Positions 26,901 to 31,316 of a stretch of DNA of 64,000 bases are shown here, piece by piece; positions within the stretch are counted from its first letter, which is position 1, and each line of letters starts with the position of its first letter. The translations under genes were made by a program, and so were the position numbers. Source of the stretch: Patella vulgata (taxonomy: Eukaryota > Mollusca > Gastropoda > Patellidae); assembly GCF_932274485.2 (NCBI RefSeq), contig NC_065880.2, positions 77,495,730 through 77,559,729 on the forward strand, written 5' to 3'. Under the pieces are notes generated by a model. It was not told the DNA's origin. It did no database searches and saw only the letters and a list, made by a program, of their open reading frames with translations.

Positions 26901-29186
26901 TGTTTAATTGTGACAAATTTTGTAAGACTGATAGTTGCTATAAGCAAGAGGGGTCACGTATAAAATCTAAAGCGATTACTAACGACACGATGTTAGATGT
27001 TTCTCGTGAAAGGTTGTGTTGAGATTACAATGTTGATGATGACGTCTACAGTCTGTACAGGGTAGGGAGGTTGGGCGGCGGAATGGTTTAACATGTGGAC
27101 ATTAAACCCCATTTTTTCTCGATACATTCACGGTAGTATTGGTTACATTTGGTGTAATAGCTTAGTGTTTTGCTTAAGTTTCTGTAGGCCTGGGGCCCGT
27201 TTCACGAAATTTTACCTAAGATAAAATCCAAATTTTAGTAATTTGATTGGATAATATTAGATTGACTTTAGTGCTTAGCCAATCAAAATTGAAGTATCTA
27301 CTAAAATTTGGATTTTATCTTTAGTTAAGATTTCGAGAAACAGGGCCCTGTACATGGACGTTTTTATGCAATAAGTTTTTCTTTTTTATCTGATCCATCT
27401 TCTATAGTTGGACTCTTACAATAGAGCCCTGTCTTCATACCCTGTACAATAAATTTGTTGGGAAAATAAACATGAAAGTATTTTTTTTTTTTTTTTTTTT
27501 TTTTTTGTATAATACTCCAATAAGATATAACAAATAGGACGCTTCCCATGAAAGAGAGAAAAATGAGGTTTGACGTCCACTAAACACAAACTTGGTAATT
27601 TCGGGGCTAACTTATGGTTCAATTTTATTTCAATAATTCGCTTGCGCGTAGGGGTCTTTAGCGGTGGGAGGAAACCGGAGGACCCGGGGAAAACCCACGA
27701 GGTTGGACAGGCGACCCAACTCCTTGCCACGTACAACTGAGAAATCGAAACCACACCAGTTGACTCAATGACAGACCTTATGATACAGGCGGATGTGCTA
27801 ACCATTCGACCATGCAACCCGCCTGTACAACATGCTGTACAATAGACAGGTTGTGAAAATAAACATTCTTTTTTAAAGAGCAAAAACCCTAATAAAATAT
27901 AACTTATAGGCCCTATTCTATTATTCTCTTCGTTTGTAAAAATTCAAATGTTCTTTTTATCATATATTTCATTACAGAATCTGAACTATATATAAATAGG
28001 TTAAATACACTTTAATGTGTTTGAAGACGAGGGTGTGTAATCAAACAAAGAACCCAAGCATTGAAAAGATTTCGCAATTCGTGGTATAAAGCTTAACACG
28101 CGAAACATAGTCCGTAGTTGTACCCTTAAAATGGTGGATTTGAATTCATCAACCTGTCACATTTAGTAATTTGTAATCAAACCAAGTTGAATAAATAGGT
28201 TGTGTACCTTAAGCTGTATATACAGTTAAAGGGACAACCTGTCAGAATATCTTTCACTCCGGCTCAAATATAGAGAAAATAGACTGCCATTCTCAGGACA
28301 AATAGTAAGAGCAGAAGGACCACACCACACACAAACAAGCCCCATTATATTAGGTAAATCTGCGGACAATGGAACACACATATTACACAGACATCGCAAG
28401 CAATGAACAACAACCGTATGCATCAAATCAAGTGACTGGACTTTCAAGTCTTGAATTAAGTACACCCACCCCACCCCATCCATCAAATATGCCCATATCA
28501 AAATTAAAGGCCAATGGTCTTTTGCTACAGAAAATATGATAATGTTTAGCGTAAACATTATTTTTGGTTATAAAGATGCATTATATCAGAGTAAAGCGGC
28601 CCATTATTTTGTCTTTAAATGTTATATAAACATTTATTAACATGACAAGTTCATAATCAACTCTCTAAGCCACCAGATAGCTTCGATTTTGTAAGTAGAT
28701 TAGAACGCTTCAGACATTTAACGATTTAATTTAAAAAATGTAAAAGCGAGGCTCTCTCGAATAGCCTAAACGTTGCTAAGAAAATATATGCCACGTCCTA
28801 TGGTGTACGTGAGATCTTTACGTCATAATATCTCTAAGCCTTAGGCTAAACCAATATTATTATTATTTCTTGAGGATCATAATCAAAATATAACTAACTC
28901 AGTTAAAATTTCAAAACTTATTTTTTGTTTTTCAATTAGTCCTTTTCCTGAAGAAATTGGGTGCAGAATTTTGAATAAGTGTTCCCGAAGAACAGAAAAT
29001 TAAATTCTGTGGCGTGGACTAAAAGATGAAATCCATAATGGGGGATAGATTTAGAATTTGTCTGTCAGAATAATAATTATGCGAGGGATCTTGGTATTGT
29101 TCAAATATGTATATACTTACAGGCTGCCGTTTCCGAAGAATATAATTCTTCTTAAACAGAAGTTTTAACTGTTGAAAGACTCCCAT
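1013..29186 (-). CDS. ABCA-family ABC transporter, N-terminal part, 20 coding exons, continues past left edge
   Basis: Exons (minus strand, 5' to 3'): 29121-29186, 19211-19304, 17848-17974, 17300-17442, 16523-16653, 15445-15642, 14659-14882, 12621-12914, 11121-11254, 10104-10237, 9804-9983, 8971-9218, 7678-7808, 7083-7189, 6215-6406, 5015-5259, 3721-3863, 3214-3341, 2172-2357, 1013-1245. All junctions are GT-AG and all phases join, giving 3338 nt (1112 codons plus 2 nt). The N-terminus matches the ABCA1/4/12 pattern: a basic segment ending LRKRQP, a helix containing EVLWPVFMVIIVAV, then PPEDRHTC and AMPSAGVVPFLQ, which align with human ABCA1 PPYEQHEC and AMPSAGTLPWVQ. ABCA proteins are full-length transporters that move lipids across or out of membranes. 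Only helix 1 and about 1070 residues of the first extracellular domain are visible, with 16 N-x-S/T sequons. This is longer than the roughly 600 residues in ABCA1/ABCA4, so ABCA12/13-like size is inferred; orthology is not settled. Family assignment is firm; the exact substrate cannot be told. Confidence 0.93.
1370..1650 (-). mobile_element. SINE-B, near full length
   Basis: Read on the minus strand it starts with a tRNA-like head (GGNTGAATGGTTAGCG as A box, GGTTTCGAATCCC as B box) and ends GGACGTTAAACCCC followed by a TC repeat. It lies in intron 19. A partial second copy (1685-1810, same orientation) follows. Confidence 0.85.
1685..1810 (-). mobile_element. SINE-B, partial head copy
   Basis: Resembles the B-box half of SINE-B (GGTTTCGATTCCC-like sequence, then the CATACGTGTCAAAGAGTAGGG block on the minus strand). 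The 3' half is missing. It sits directly next to the complete copy at 1370-1650. Confidence 0.6.
1880..2158 (+). mobile_element. SINE-A, 5'-truncated
   Basis: Begins in the body of the element and runs through the conserved CGGGCAAAATTTCCC and GTCTTCATTAGCCCAGT blocks to a short ATTTCATTCC end. It is antisense to the ABCA gene and ends about 15 bp from the exon 19 donor. Confidence 0.8.
2172..2357 (-). CDS. ABCA exon 19
   Basis: Residues 974-1035: 62 codons in phase 0 (LLRMFNRGDYKAPDCRV ... TQEFINA), two cysteines and one sequon (NWT). A SINE-A on the opposite strand ends about 15 bp downstream of its donor, leaving very little original intron sequence there. Confidence 0.9.
2400..2560 (-). 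mobile_element. GGGA-rich low-complexity tract and diverged SINE-B
   Basis: A GGGA/GAGACAG run (2404-2450) is followed by a decayed SINE-B middle (GGTCATTTCAATAATTAG, GGGGTCTCTAGCAGTGAGG). Both A and B boxes are lost. The rest of this intron (2561-3213) is AT-rich with no feature I can identify. Confidence 0.55.
3214..3341 (-). CDS. ABCA exon 18
   Basis: Residues 931-973 (INSLQAMLKHYPESVREIV ... DTIIFPER). Acceptor TTATTTCAG, donor GTAAAG. Helical and charged; no cysteine. Confidence 0.88.
3450..3690 (-). mobile_element. SINE-A, 5'-truncated
   Basis: Starts on the plus strand with a (GAAAT) repeat, the complement of the SINE tail, then GGGGTTTAACGTCCTACTG. It runs to the CCTTGTCAGGGGCC block, where it stops 30 bp before exon 17's donor. 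The tRNA head is missing. Confidence 0.85.
3721..3863 (-). CDS. ABCA exon 17
   Basis: Residues 883-931 (GADIGVFAMKQIDNYYEN ... NTYYDGPD), one sequon (NDT). Its acceptor tract reads CTCTCTCTCAACTAG, and the CT run is the 3' tail of a SINE-B inserted immediately upstream. Donor GTAAGT, phase 1. Confidence 0.88.
3909..4253. mobile_element. TIR-D element, inserted in SINE-B
   Basis: Bounded by CAATCT... and ...TAATCAGATTG inverted ends, like the fuller copy at 13096-13465. The SINE-B sequence resumes on both sides, with GTTATTT repeated at the two junctions as a likely target duplication. No open frame. Confidence 0.7.
4358..4730 (+). mobile_element. SINE-A, full length, inserted in SINE-B
   Basis: Starts GGGATCACGTGGCTAAGTGG (tRNA-like A box), has GTGTTCGATCCC as B box and ends GGACGTTAAACCCC plus a CATTT repeat. 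The flanking SINE-B sequence is repeated (TGACCATTCGG left, TAACCATTCGG right) as a target duplication of about 11 bp. It is therefore younger than the SINE-B. Confidence 0.9.
4757..4950. mobile_element. TIR-D element, right half
   Basis: Matches the right half of the 13096-13465 copy: ACGCCTGTTATATAACAACT, then AACGAAATACGATCTG and an AACAGATTG end. The left half is missing. Confidence 0.65.
5015..5259 (-). CDS. ABCA exon 16
   Basis: Residues 802-883 (ISVAIDTMSKGEQGNYNMT ... GLTMTDVA), with two sequons (NMT, NLT) and several tryptophans. Acceptor TATTTATAG, donor GTAAGG, phase 2. Confidence 0.9.
5270..5905 (-). mobile_element. TIR-C fragment followed by SINE-A
   Basis: 5270-5635 matches the inner part of the TIR-C family (GGGAGATTAAATAAAGAG, AAAAACTAGATAATATAAAG, AAAGAAAGACCTGCAATAG). 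5640-5905 is a decayed minus-strand SINE-A, from its GGGGTTTAACGTCC end to the GACAAGGGAGAACCACACCGG block. Both lie in intron 15. Confidence 0.65.
6215..6406 (-). CDS. ABCA exon 15
   Basis: Residues 738-801: 64 codons in phase 0 at both ends (VYELIESDNPYKTVCSDNW ... DQLTKD). It has two cysteines (TVCS, LICK) about 20 residues apart, probably a disulphide pair. Donor GTAAGT. Confidence 0.9.
6462..6995 (+). repeat. SINE-B (6462-6700) and repeat G copy 2 (6715-6995)
   Basis: The SINE-B runs plus strand, from GGTTGGCTGAATG through GGTCTGTCACTGA to GACCTAGTTTA, with the tail missing. Repeat G then shares AAATGATTCAATTCCGTTTA and TAAATGTTAAATAATCAATC with the copies at 20-357 and 9505-9770. Confidence 0.65.
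7083..7189 (-). CDS. ABCA exon 14
   Basis: Residues 702-737 (TYATDSTMGQLVQYV ... NMLEKPKV). It is the shortest internal exon after exon 2 and lies about 130 bp from a 141-bp tandem duplication in intron 13. Acceptor TTTTACAG, donor GTAAGT. Confidence 0.88.
7316..7599. repeat. Tandem duplication, 2 x 141 bp
   Basis: Two nearly identical units start CATTAAACAACTTAAAATAC and end near AAAGATGACAT, with only a few differences. A diverged single copy occurs at 49060-49195, so the unit belongs to a dispersed repeat. It lies in intron 13. Confidence 0.9.
7678..7808 (-). CDS. ABCA exon 13
   Basis: Residues 658-702 (IVAMARGFGEAMYKSPLV ... NHMKISA). Found by splice phase: acceptor GATTTAG, donor GTAATG, phase 2 in and phase 1 out. 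No cysteine or sequon. Confidence 0.86.
7900..7962 (-). mobile_element. SINE-A 3' fragment
   Basis: About 60 bp matching the 3' end of SINE-A (AAATGAAATGGTGGTTAAATG, CTCCGACTGGGCTAATGAAG). No clear target duplication. The stretch 7963-8277 has no feature I recognise. Confidence 0.65.
8278..8578 (-). mobile_element. SINE-B, full length with target duplication
   Basis: Body 8290-8566: tRNA-like head with GGCTGAATGGTTAGCACG and GGTTTCGAATCCC on the minus strand, ending ACGTTAAACCCC and a TC repeat. Target duplication GTAAGACGTATA (8278-8289) and GTAAGACATATA (8567-8578), one mismatch. It is a useful reference copy for the family. The following 8579-8970 is AT-rich and featureless. Confidence 0.92.
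8971..9218 (-). CDS. ABCA exon 12
   Basis: Residues 576-658 (MNETVQLIQYLVND ... NENYVGT), one sequon (NET) and a Trp-rich stretch (KWTWGDMF). The initial Met is internal, as exon 11 joins it in phase 0. Donor GTAAAT, phase 2. Confidence 0.9.
9265..9770 (+). repeat. Old SINE-A (9265-9510) and repeat G copy 3 (9505-9770)
   Basis: The SINE-A keeps GGAGCTGCGGTGGCTCAGTA and GATTCAATCCCGATGTTGGCC, a recognisable but diverged tRNA head, and lacks its tail. Repeat G follows from GGAATATCAGCCCC to TAAATGTTAAAAATCAATC. Confidence 0.65.
9804..9983 (-). CDS. ABCA exon 11
   Basis: Residues 516-575: 60 codons in phase 0 at both ends. It contains SMCNGVIQKV and GVLCNADSS, a cysteine pair with the CNG motif also found in ABCA1 (SLCNGSKSEE ... 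ELCG). Donor GTAAGT. Confidence 0.9.
10104..10237 (-). CDS. ABCA exon 10
   Basis: Residues 471-515 (LEEAVQELVGTDGS ... AFTDSKLLA), one sequon (NVT). Acceptor TTATAG, donor GTATGT. Found from splice phase rather than from a long open frame, since it is short and bounded by stops. Confidence 0.87.
10425..10805. repeat. Two adjacent tandem duplications in intron 9
   Basis: A unit of about 111 bp starting AGTTATAAATAAATTTAATG occurs at 10428 and 10543. It is followed by a unit of about 88 bp starting TTAAACAGAGTCACATACAA at 10660 and 10748. The copies in each pair are almost identical. Confidence 0.85.
10850..11042 (+). mobile_element. SINE-B, diverged
   Basis: Contains GTATGGTCTGTCATTCAGTC and GGTTTCGATCCC (B box), then GTAGGTCGCCTGCCCAACC and TTTCCTCCCACTGTTAAAGA. 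The A box is decayed and the tail lost. Confidence 0.7.
11121..11254 (-). CDS. ABCA exon 9
   Basis: Residues 426-471 (KVTDSLNEIQETLEKTS ... LTIHQTQG), with two sequons (NIT, NLT). Acceptor TTTTCTTCAG, donor GTAATT. It joins exon 8 in phase 2 and exon 10 in phase 1. Confidence 0.88.
11330..11605. repeat. Minisatellite of ACACAGAACATGTGT-type units
   Basis: About a dozen short units of roughly 17-24 bp built from CATACACAGAACATGTGTTC and CACCATGTGTTCATA. Three overlapping open frames on the plus strand read as low-complexity His-Arg-Thr-Cys repeats and are not genes. It lies in intron 8, next to exon 9. Confidence 0.9.
11846..12625. repeat. 115-bp tandem array carrying repeated splice donors
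   Basis: Units start (AGATATGTGAG) at 11846, 11961, 12076, 12191, 12306, 12421 and 12531; the last two units are shortened to 110 and 95 bp. Read on the minus strand, each unit carries CTGATAAGTAAGTAGTTTAT or a close form, which includes the consensus donor GTAAGTAG. The last unit overlaps the true exon 8 donor at 12620. The array therefore appears to have grown from the exon 8/intron 8 boundary. Confidence 0.92.
12621..12914 (-). CDS. ABCA exon 8 (largest)
   Basis: Residues 328-426 (VSELVTMLNPIIEQIDP ... GNIFEQAVAGTLSD). It is the longest exon at 294 nt and has one sequon (NGS). Its 5' splice site (GATAA|GTAAGTAG) lies in the final unit of a 115-bp tandem array in which each unit carries the same or nearly the same donor; see the array entry at 11846-12625. 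Confidence 0.9.
13096..13465. mobile_element. TIR-D element, complete (370 bp)
   Basis: Inverted ends of about 30 bp: CAATCTGATCAAAATACAGA at the left and TGTGTTTTAATCAGATTG at the right. Internal sequence includes TGACCCTATGACATCAGACA and GGATCTGGAAGAG-type blocks shared with the copies at 3909-4253, 4757-4950 and 44896-45258. No transposase. The superfamily is uncertain. Confidence 0.8.
13543..13944 (+). mobile_element. SINE-A, full length with perfect target duplication
   Basis: Body 13556-13931. Head GGGATCACGTGGCTAAGTAG, B box GTGTTCGATCCC, tail GGACATTAAACCCC and (CATTT)n. It is flanked by a perfect 13-bp duplication, ATTCATAGTACTG (13543-13555 and 13932-13944), which indicates a recent insertion. 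It lies in intron 7. Confidence 0.95.
14036..14254. mobile_element. Short inverted-repeat element (MITE-like)
   Basis: Ends AGGCCACACAAATTTGATTT and its complement-like AAATCAAAATCTAGTGGCCT, with inverted repeats of about 33 bp including TTTTCTGTTCTT. A fragment of the same end lies near 28978-29020. No coding capacity. Confidence 0.7.
14659..14882 (-). CDS. ABCA exon 7
   Basis: Residues 254-328, starting MGLFEKFKEIFDSDYKYPV. It is mostly helical in character, rich in Lys, Asp and Met, and has no cysteines. The in-frame Met at its start is internal, not a translation start, because exon 6 joins it in phase 0. Donor GTAAGT after a split proline codon. Confidence 0.88.
14917..15065 (-). mobile_element. 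(GA)n tract and SINE-B 3' half
   Basis: A GA run (14917-14949) joins directly to CTAGGTCATTTCAGGACTAA, the 3' half of SINE-B on the minus strand, but the GGGGTTTAACG block between them is deleted. 15066-15414 shows no further feature. Confidence 0.75.
15445..15642 (-). CDS. ABCA exon 6
   Basis: Residues 188-253: exactly 66 codons in phase 0 at both ends, beginning VFNLLGYSDLKSIVCT. It has two cysteines (IVCT, DLCA) in positions like those of the ABCA1 SLCNG and ELCG pair, so a disulphide is likely (inferred). Donor GTAAGT. Confidence 0.9.
15690..16345 (-). repeat. SINE-B, decayed SINE-A and SINE-B in series
   Basis: 15690-15880 is a SINE-B without its head, 15890-16085 a strongly diverged SINE-A (CCATCTGAATGACTAGACAT), and 16090-16340 a SINE-B with head (GGGTGGCCGAATGGTTAACG read on minus). 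All are in the same orientation in intron 5. Confidence 0.7.
16309..16609. repeat. Perfect 148-bp tandem duplication over exon 5's 3' end
   Basis: The unit runs from TTAACCATTCGGCCACCCAA (end of a SINE-B head) through the intron 5 start and the last 86 nt of exon 5 to ATCTGTTTAAC. The two copies look identical base for base. The extra copy has the exon 5 donor at 16374 but lacks an acceptor. Confidence 0.93.
16523..16653 (-). CDS. ABCA exon 5
   Basis: Residues 144-187, ending VVDAILNSTLNITG with two overlapping-region sequons (NST, NIT). The acceptor is TCTTCAG and the donor GTTAGT. The last 86 nt of the exon plus the donor are repeated perfectly 148 bp to the left, but that copy has no acceptor of its own. 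Confidence 0.88.
17300..17442 (-). CDS. ABCA exon 4
   Basis: Residues 96-144 of the extracellular domain (VSSLVGKLAPYIG ... NNSIIDEL). It corresponds to the region after the ABCA1 CNANNPC block. It has one N-glycosylation sequon (NNS). Acceptor TTTTACAG, donor GTGAGT, phase-consistent with its neighbours. Confidence 0.88.
17848..17974 (-). CDS. ABCA exon 3
   Basis: Residues 54-96. Contains AMPSAGVVPFLQTFVCN, the most diagnostic ABCA match in the window (human ABCA1 AMPSAGTLPWVQGIICN), followed by a second cysteine (NKCN). These extracellular cysteines sit just outside helix 1. The exon ends in phase 2 with donor GTATGT. Confidence 0.93.
18227..18655. mobile_element. TIR-C element copy
   Basis: Ends TTAAAGATGCATTATGTAAG and AATACATCTTTAACA form inverted repeats shared with about ten other copies in the window. 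No open frame. It lies in intron 2, as does a weak repeat G-like stretch at 18040-18220. 18656-19076 has no clear feature. Confidence 0.7.
19211..19304 (-). CDS. ABCA exon 2 (first transmembrane helix)
   Basis: Residues 23-54. It begins GILALEVLWPVF and forms one hydrophobic helix (about residues 23-43), followed by RQAVPPEDRHTC at the start of the extracellular domain. The cysteine codon is split T|GT across intron 2. The exon 1/2 junction falls where LRKRQP meets the helix, as in human ABCA1. Confidence 0.93.
19325..19575 (-). mobile_element. SINE-B, diverged, next to exon 2
   Basis: Starts about 20 bp upstream of exon 2's acceptor (AACGTCCATTCAACATAAAC, CTAGGTCATTTCGTGACTAA) in gene-sense orientation, with a decayed head near 19560. 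Unlike at exon 17, the acceptor itself (ATTTTTTCAG) is not derived from the SINE tail. Confidence 0.75.
19576..20333. other. Intron 1 stretch without recognised features
   Basis: AT-rich, stop-filled sequence in all frames. I see no gene, RNA or clear repeat boundary here. Confidence 0.6.
20334..20595 (-). repeat. Hairpin element, copy 1
   Basis: Shares TTTGTCGTTTTAGAGTGAAT, GAATAACATATTTTATTTCA and GTGGAATAACACTTTTATTT with the copy at 34945-35185, in opposite orientation. It contains an imperfect inverted repeat around 20370-20452 and a GTGGAATA/TATTCCAC inverted pair near 20529-20573. Confidence 0.75.
20878..21166. mobile_element. Short inverted-repeat element with CATAGGCATAG ends
   Basis: Left end ACATAGGCATAGCTTGGGG and right end CCCCCGGCTCCTATGCCTATGT are inverted repeats. 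Inside is a T-run followed by a 12-G run. A small DNA element is likely; no transposase; family unknown. Confidence 0.6.
21545..22140 (-). repeat. SINE-B fragment (21545-21640) and SINE-A (21728-22140)
   Basis: The SINE-B piece keeps CAATAACTCGCTTGCGCGTAG after a G run. The SINE-A has a short plus-strand body fragment (21728-21779) joined head-on to a minus-strand copy from GGGATTTAACGTCC to a decayed head with GGGATCGAACAC. No target duplication was found. Confidence 0.75.
22141..22757. other. Intron 1 stretch without recognised features
   Basis: No open frame, tRNA-like head or inverted ends are visible. Base composition is ordinary for the window. Confidence 0.5.
22758..23144. mobile_element. 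Foldback element with six ATTCGGCCGAAT palindromes
   Basis: Ends AAGCGGTGGACACACTAGCC (left) and GGCTAATGTGTCCACTGCTT (right) are inverted repeats. Inside, the 12-bp palindrome ATTCGGCCGAAT lies at 22783, 22832, 22873, 22918 and 23078, with a one-mismatch form at 23108. GTGTGTCC motifs recur between them. The outer thirds can pair with each other over long stretches. No coding capacity; not assigned to a known superfamily. Confidence 0.8.
23385..24055. mobile_element. TIR-C element copy, with SINE-A fragment inside
   Basis: Ends AATTAAAGATACATTATGTA and TTGCATAATGCATGTTTAAT. A plus-strand SINE-A piece (about 23570-23655, CGGGCAAAATTTCCCTCAAA) sits within it, which explains its greater length compared with about 400 bp for other copies. 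Confidence 0.7.
24568..24705 (+). mobile_element. SINE-A head fragment
   Basis: CCGGAGCCACGCTGACTCAG through CGCCGGTTCGCCCCCGGTG (B box) to GGCCCAGGACAGCATCTGAC. Diverged and 3'-truncated. Confidence 0.65.
25328..25512. repeat. Tandem repeat, three units of about 65 bp
   Basis: Units start AATAATGAGGTAGTATTTAA at 25330, 25397 and 25464 and end ATCxTCCTGCCCA. The third unit is shortened. Confidence 0.9.
25735..26214 (+). mobile_element. Repeat E: non-LTR 3' end with (AAT)n tail, copy 1
   Basis: Ends GAAGCGCTATATAAATCGAA followed by an AAT repeat, typical of a non-LTR retroelement 3' end. Reverse-orientation copies at 31317-31722 and 41604-42058 share the tail but have different 5' ends, as expected for 5'-truncated insertions. 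No reverse transcriptase is visible. Confidence 0.75.
26494..26910. mobile_element. TIR-C element, full copy
   Basis: Left end AATTAAAGATACCTTATGGG and right end TTCATAATGTATGTTTAATT are inverted repeats. Internal landmarks are AGAGCTGACAGTTCTCACTA and GGCAGATTTAGCTCTT. Other copies: 5270-5635, 18227-18655, 23385-24055, 29655-30028, 39930-40275, 42425-42822 (reverse), 50331-50695, 50695-51000 and 56830-57150. No transposase. Confidence 0.8.
27062..27120 (+). mobile_element. SINE-B with large internal deletion
   Basis: The head GGTTGGGCGGCGGAATGGTT is joined directly to GTGGACATTAAACCCCATTT, so almost the whole body is missing. Confidence 0.75.
27193..27348. mobile_element. MITE with GGGCCCGTTTC ends (156 bp)
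   Basis: Inverted repeats of about 38 bp, GGGCCCGTTTCACGAAATTT at the left and AGATTTCGAGAAACAGGGCCC-like sequence at the right. The centre is also partly self-complementary (ATTTTGATTGG/CCAATCAAAAT-like), so the element folds as one long hairpin. Confidence 0.8.
27440..27935 (-). repeat. SINE-B (27552-27825) within a local duplication
   Basis: The SINE-B is nearly full length, with GGTTTCGATTTCTC near its B box. The flanks on both sides share CTGTACAATA, AAAATAAACAT and AATATAAC-type order (27440-27550 and 27830-27930), so the SINE lies inside a diverged duplication of about 110 bp. A run of about 27 T lies at 27480-27506. Confidence 0.7.
27936..29100. other. Right part of intron 1, no clear features
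   Basis: Contains one 110-codon open frame on the minus strand (28226-28558) with no recognisable domain and no splice-site support, and a fragment of the 14036-type inverted-repeat end near 28978-29020. I do not call a gene. Confidence 0.5.
29121..29186 (-). CDS. ABCA exon 1 (start codon)
   Basis: Codes residues 1-22, beginning MGVFQQLKLLFKKNY and ending LRKRQP. This is the amphipathic, basic cytoplasmic lead-in seen at the start of ABCA proteins. An in-frame TAA lies directly before the ATG, which fixes the start. The donor is GTAAGT and the exon ends in phase 0. Intron 1 then runs 9.8 kb. Confidence 0.9.
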
Positions 29187-29231
29187 TTATTATTGATTTT
29201 AGATGGCCCACCTCTCATCAAACTTTATTAT
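29187..29231 (-). other. 5' UTR part of ABCA exon 1, with upstream ATG
   Basis: A good acceptor (TATATTTTACAG) ends at 29232, so the coding exon probably starts at 29231 and an untranslated leader exon lies further right. An upstream ATG at 29216-29218 is out of frame and opens a 17-codon reading frame that ends inside the coding sequence at 29165. No promoter could be recognised. Confidence 0.5.
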
Positions 29232-29289
29232 CTGTAAAATATAAATAATGAAAATCATTAATGACCAAGATATAATAAATACCTGTGAC

Positions 29290-29535
29290 ATCAATACGTC
29301 TCAAAGCAGACTATACAGTATACACGTGATGGCGTGGTTTCGATTCCCCGCATGGACGTTGCAACGATCGGTCTGTCCAACCATCGCGGGTTTTCTCCGT
29401 GTCGTCCAAGGTCCTCCCAATGCTATAGACCCTTACGCACAAGCGACATATTGAAACAGAATTGAACCATATGTTAGTCCCGAAATAAACTAGTTTTCGT
29501 CCAGTGGAAGTTAAACACCAATTCTCTCGAGTTCC
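29290..29535 (+). mobile_element. SINE-B, diverged, just upstream of ABCA exon 1
   Basis: GATGGCGTGGTTTCGATTCC (B box), CTTACGCACAAGCGACATAT, then AACTAGTTTTCGTCCAGTGG and GTTAAACACC. The A box is lost. It is antisense to the gene and about 60 bp upstream of the exon 1 acceptor. Confidence 0.75.
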
Positions 29536-29654
29536 ACACATAATACCATAATGTTAACATTTCAAATACACCGAAAATTGCCGAAATTGGTCTAAGTATG
29601 CCAACTGAGCGGTCTATAGGGATAACCAATGTATCTTGAAGGATTATATATTTA

Positions 29655-30028
29655 AAGATGCATTATGTGAGATTTAAAAAAAGAGCTGGTTGTTCTTACG
29701 GTTACAGGTCAAAAAATGATAATGTAAAATGAATGTATTGAAAATTTCTAGCAAATTACTTTATTCTGGGCGAAGTTATGCCTGCTTGAAAATGTAGCGT
29801 AGATCGTTTATTATCGTAGCAGCGGTACATGACAACCGAGACAGCCTCGATGATCAATTTTATCGTTAAATTATTAAATCTCGCGGGATTTCTAATCCAT
29901 TTAAATCTCTGCCATTCGATGTCCTAGAGAGTAAATTGCTTATCGACCTGTTGTGTTAATAAATGTGTTATTAATAATTTAGATTACACCTGAAGGCAGA
30001 TTTAGATCTTACATAATGCATCTTTAAT
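29655..30028. mobile_element. TIR-C element copy
   Basis: Ends TTTAAAGATGCATTATGTGA and TACATAATGCATCTTTAAT are inverted repeats. Roughly 375 bp, no open frame. Confidence 0.75.
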
Positions 30029-31316
30029 CTTGTTATTCAGTCTAATGACGTTGTTTATTTTGTTTGTTCCAGTTAACAGAGTAGTACCGAATACAAGGAA
30101 AAACAAAAATAAAATCTATTTTCAATTCAACTATTCACGAATACTTAAACTAAATATTTTAAGAATTCAGCATTTTCATTGGCTAAGAATTAGGCTATAT
30201 TCCTACAGTACATATATTTTATATATTAAAAAAAGGCAGCATTCTTAGCATATTTAAATTAAAGATTTCGTAAATTAAGGACTTGGGATTAATTCTGAAA
30301 ACTTTTTTTTTTCATATATGTTTCCTTCTGTTCAAATAATTTATAAGTTACTTTAAACGTCTCTTTAACGCCTTATAAGACTTTTCAGTATTCGTGTATT
30401 GTTACGTTTATATTGAATATACTATAAGAAATCAAGTCTTCTGTAAATTAATCGGTTTATTTTCAATGGGATTAGCATGTGTCAAAAATCTGTTAATATA
30501 TATTGAGTATAACCTTTTTGCTTTTATGTTACTACTGGACATGTGATCGTCTTCTTTTGTTGTAATATTCTTTTAGTACTTGGTTTTACCTAATTTTTTG
30601 TGTTTTTAATTTTATACGATTAAAAGTGTAAAGCCCTTCGAACAAATGAAATAAAATGGGTTTAACTTCCTATTGTTCTGCTCCAAACCCCTCGAACAAG
30701 CCCGTGAAAAGGAATAATGTACATTTTGTAATAACAATACCACTGCATTGGACACAACGCCATTATTTGGTCAAAAAAGGGGGTTTGGGTGGCCACGTGC
30801 GTGTGAGATCATAAGCAAGTTGTACCTTTAAGTTTAAAGATTTCAGGTGGACCACAACACAGGGTCGCGTTGATCCTATTTAATACAATACGTATGTGTC
30901 TCTATTTGTTCACAAAATCTTGGACAAATATATATACACACCACTTCTAAAATAGGATTGATGTAGTTTACTAAAACTGGGGCAGTATGGCGTCATCTAT
31001 ATCTAAACCTCTACACAATGGCCAGTTAACCATGCTCGACCCTCTCTTGCCGTTATTAAAATAATGACTTTGTTTTTAATTCACACCTGCACTTTTTACT
31101 CGACGTGGCGGTTTGGCATGGTACCCGGTTTGGCTCGGTGTTTTTACCTTTTTATTATGCGATCTTTGATTTGACAATTTGACAAGTAAATTAGCGGACA
31201 CACATAACATGCAACAGAATACTAAACAAACTTGAGCAGCTCTGCATTCTATATCATAATAAGTAAAAAGAGAAGAATGTGCATATAAAAAGGAATGCAA
31301 CACCAAATCAAATATT
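30029..31316. other. Intergenic stretch, mostly featureless
   Basis: AT-rich with no convincing coding frame, apart from the tiny SINE-A insertion at 30634-30699. A 76-codon minus-strand frame at 31076-31306 has a hydrophobic start and basic end but no recognisable family. Confidence 0.5.
30634..30699 (-). mobile_element. Ultra-short SINE-A insertion (42 bp) with target duplication
   Basis: Body 30646-30687 is only the SINE-A 3' end (ATGAAATAAAATGGGTTTAA ... TGTTCTGCTCC). It is flanked by CCCTTCGAACAA (30634-30645) and CCCTCGAACAA-type sequence (30688-30699). Confidence 0.8.

Noticed and set aside
28226-28558. 110-codon minus-strand gene in intron 1
   Set aside because: No recognisable domain, no flanking splice signals and no conserved partner; most likely a chance open frame.
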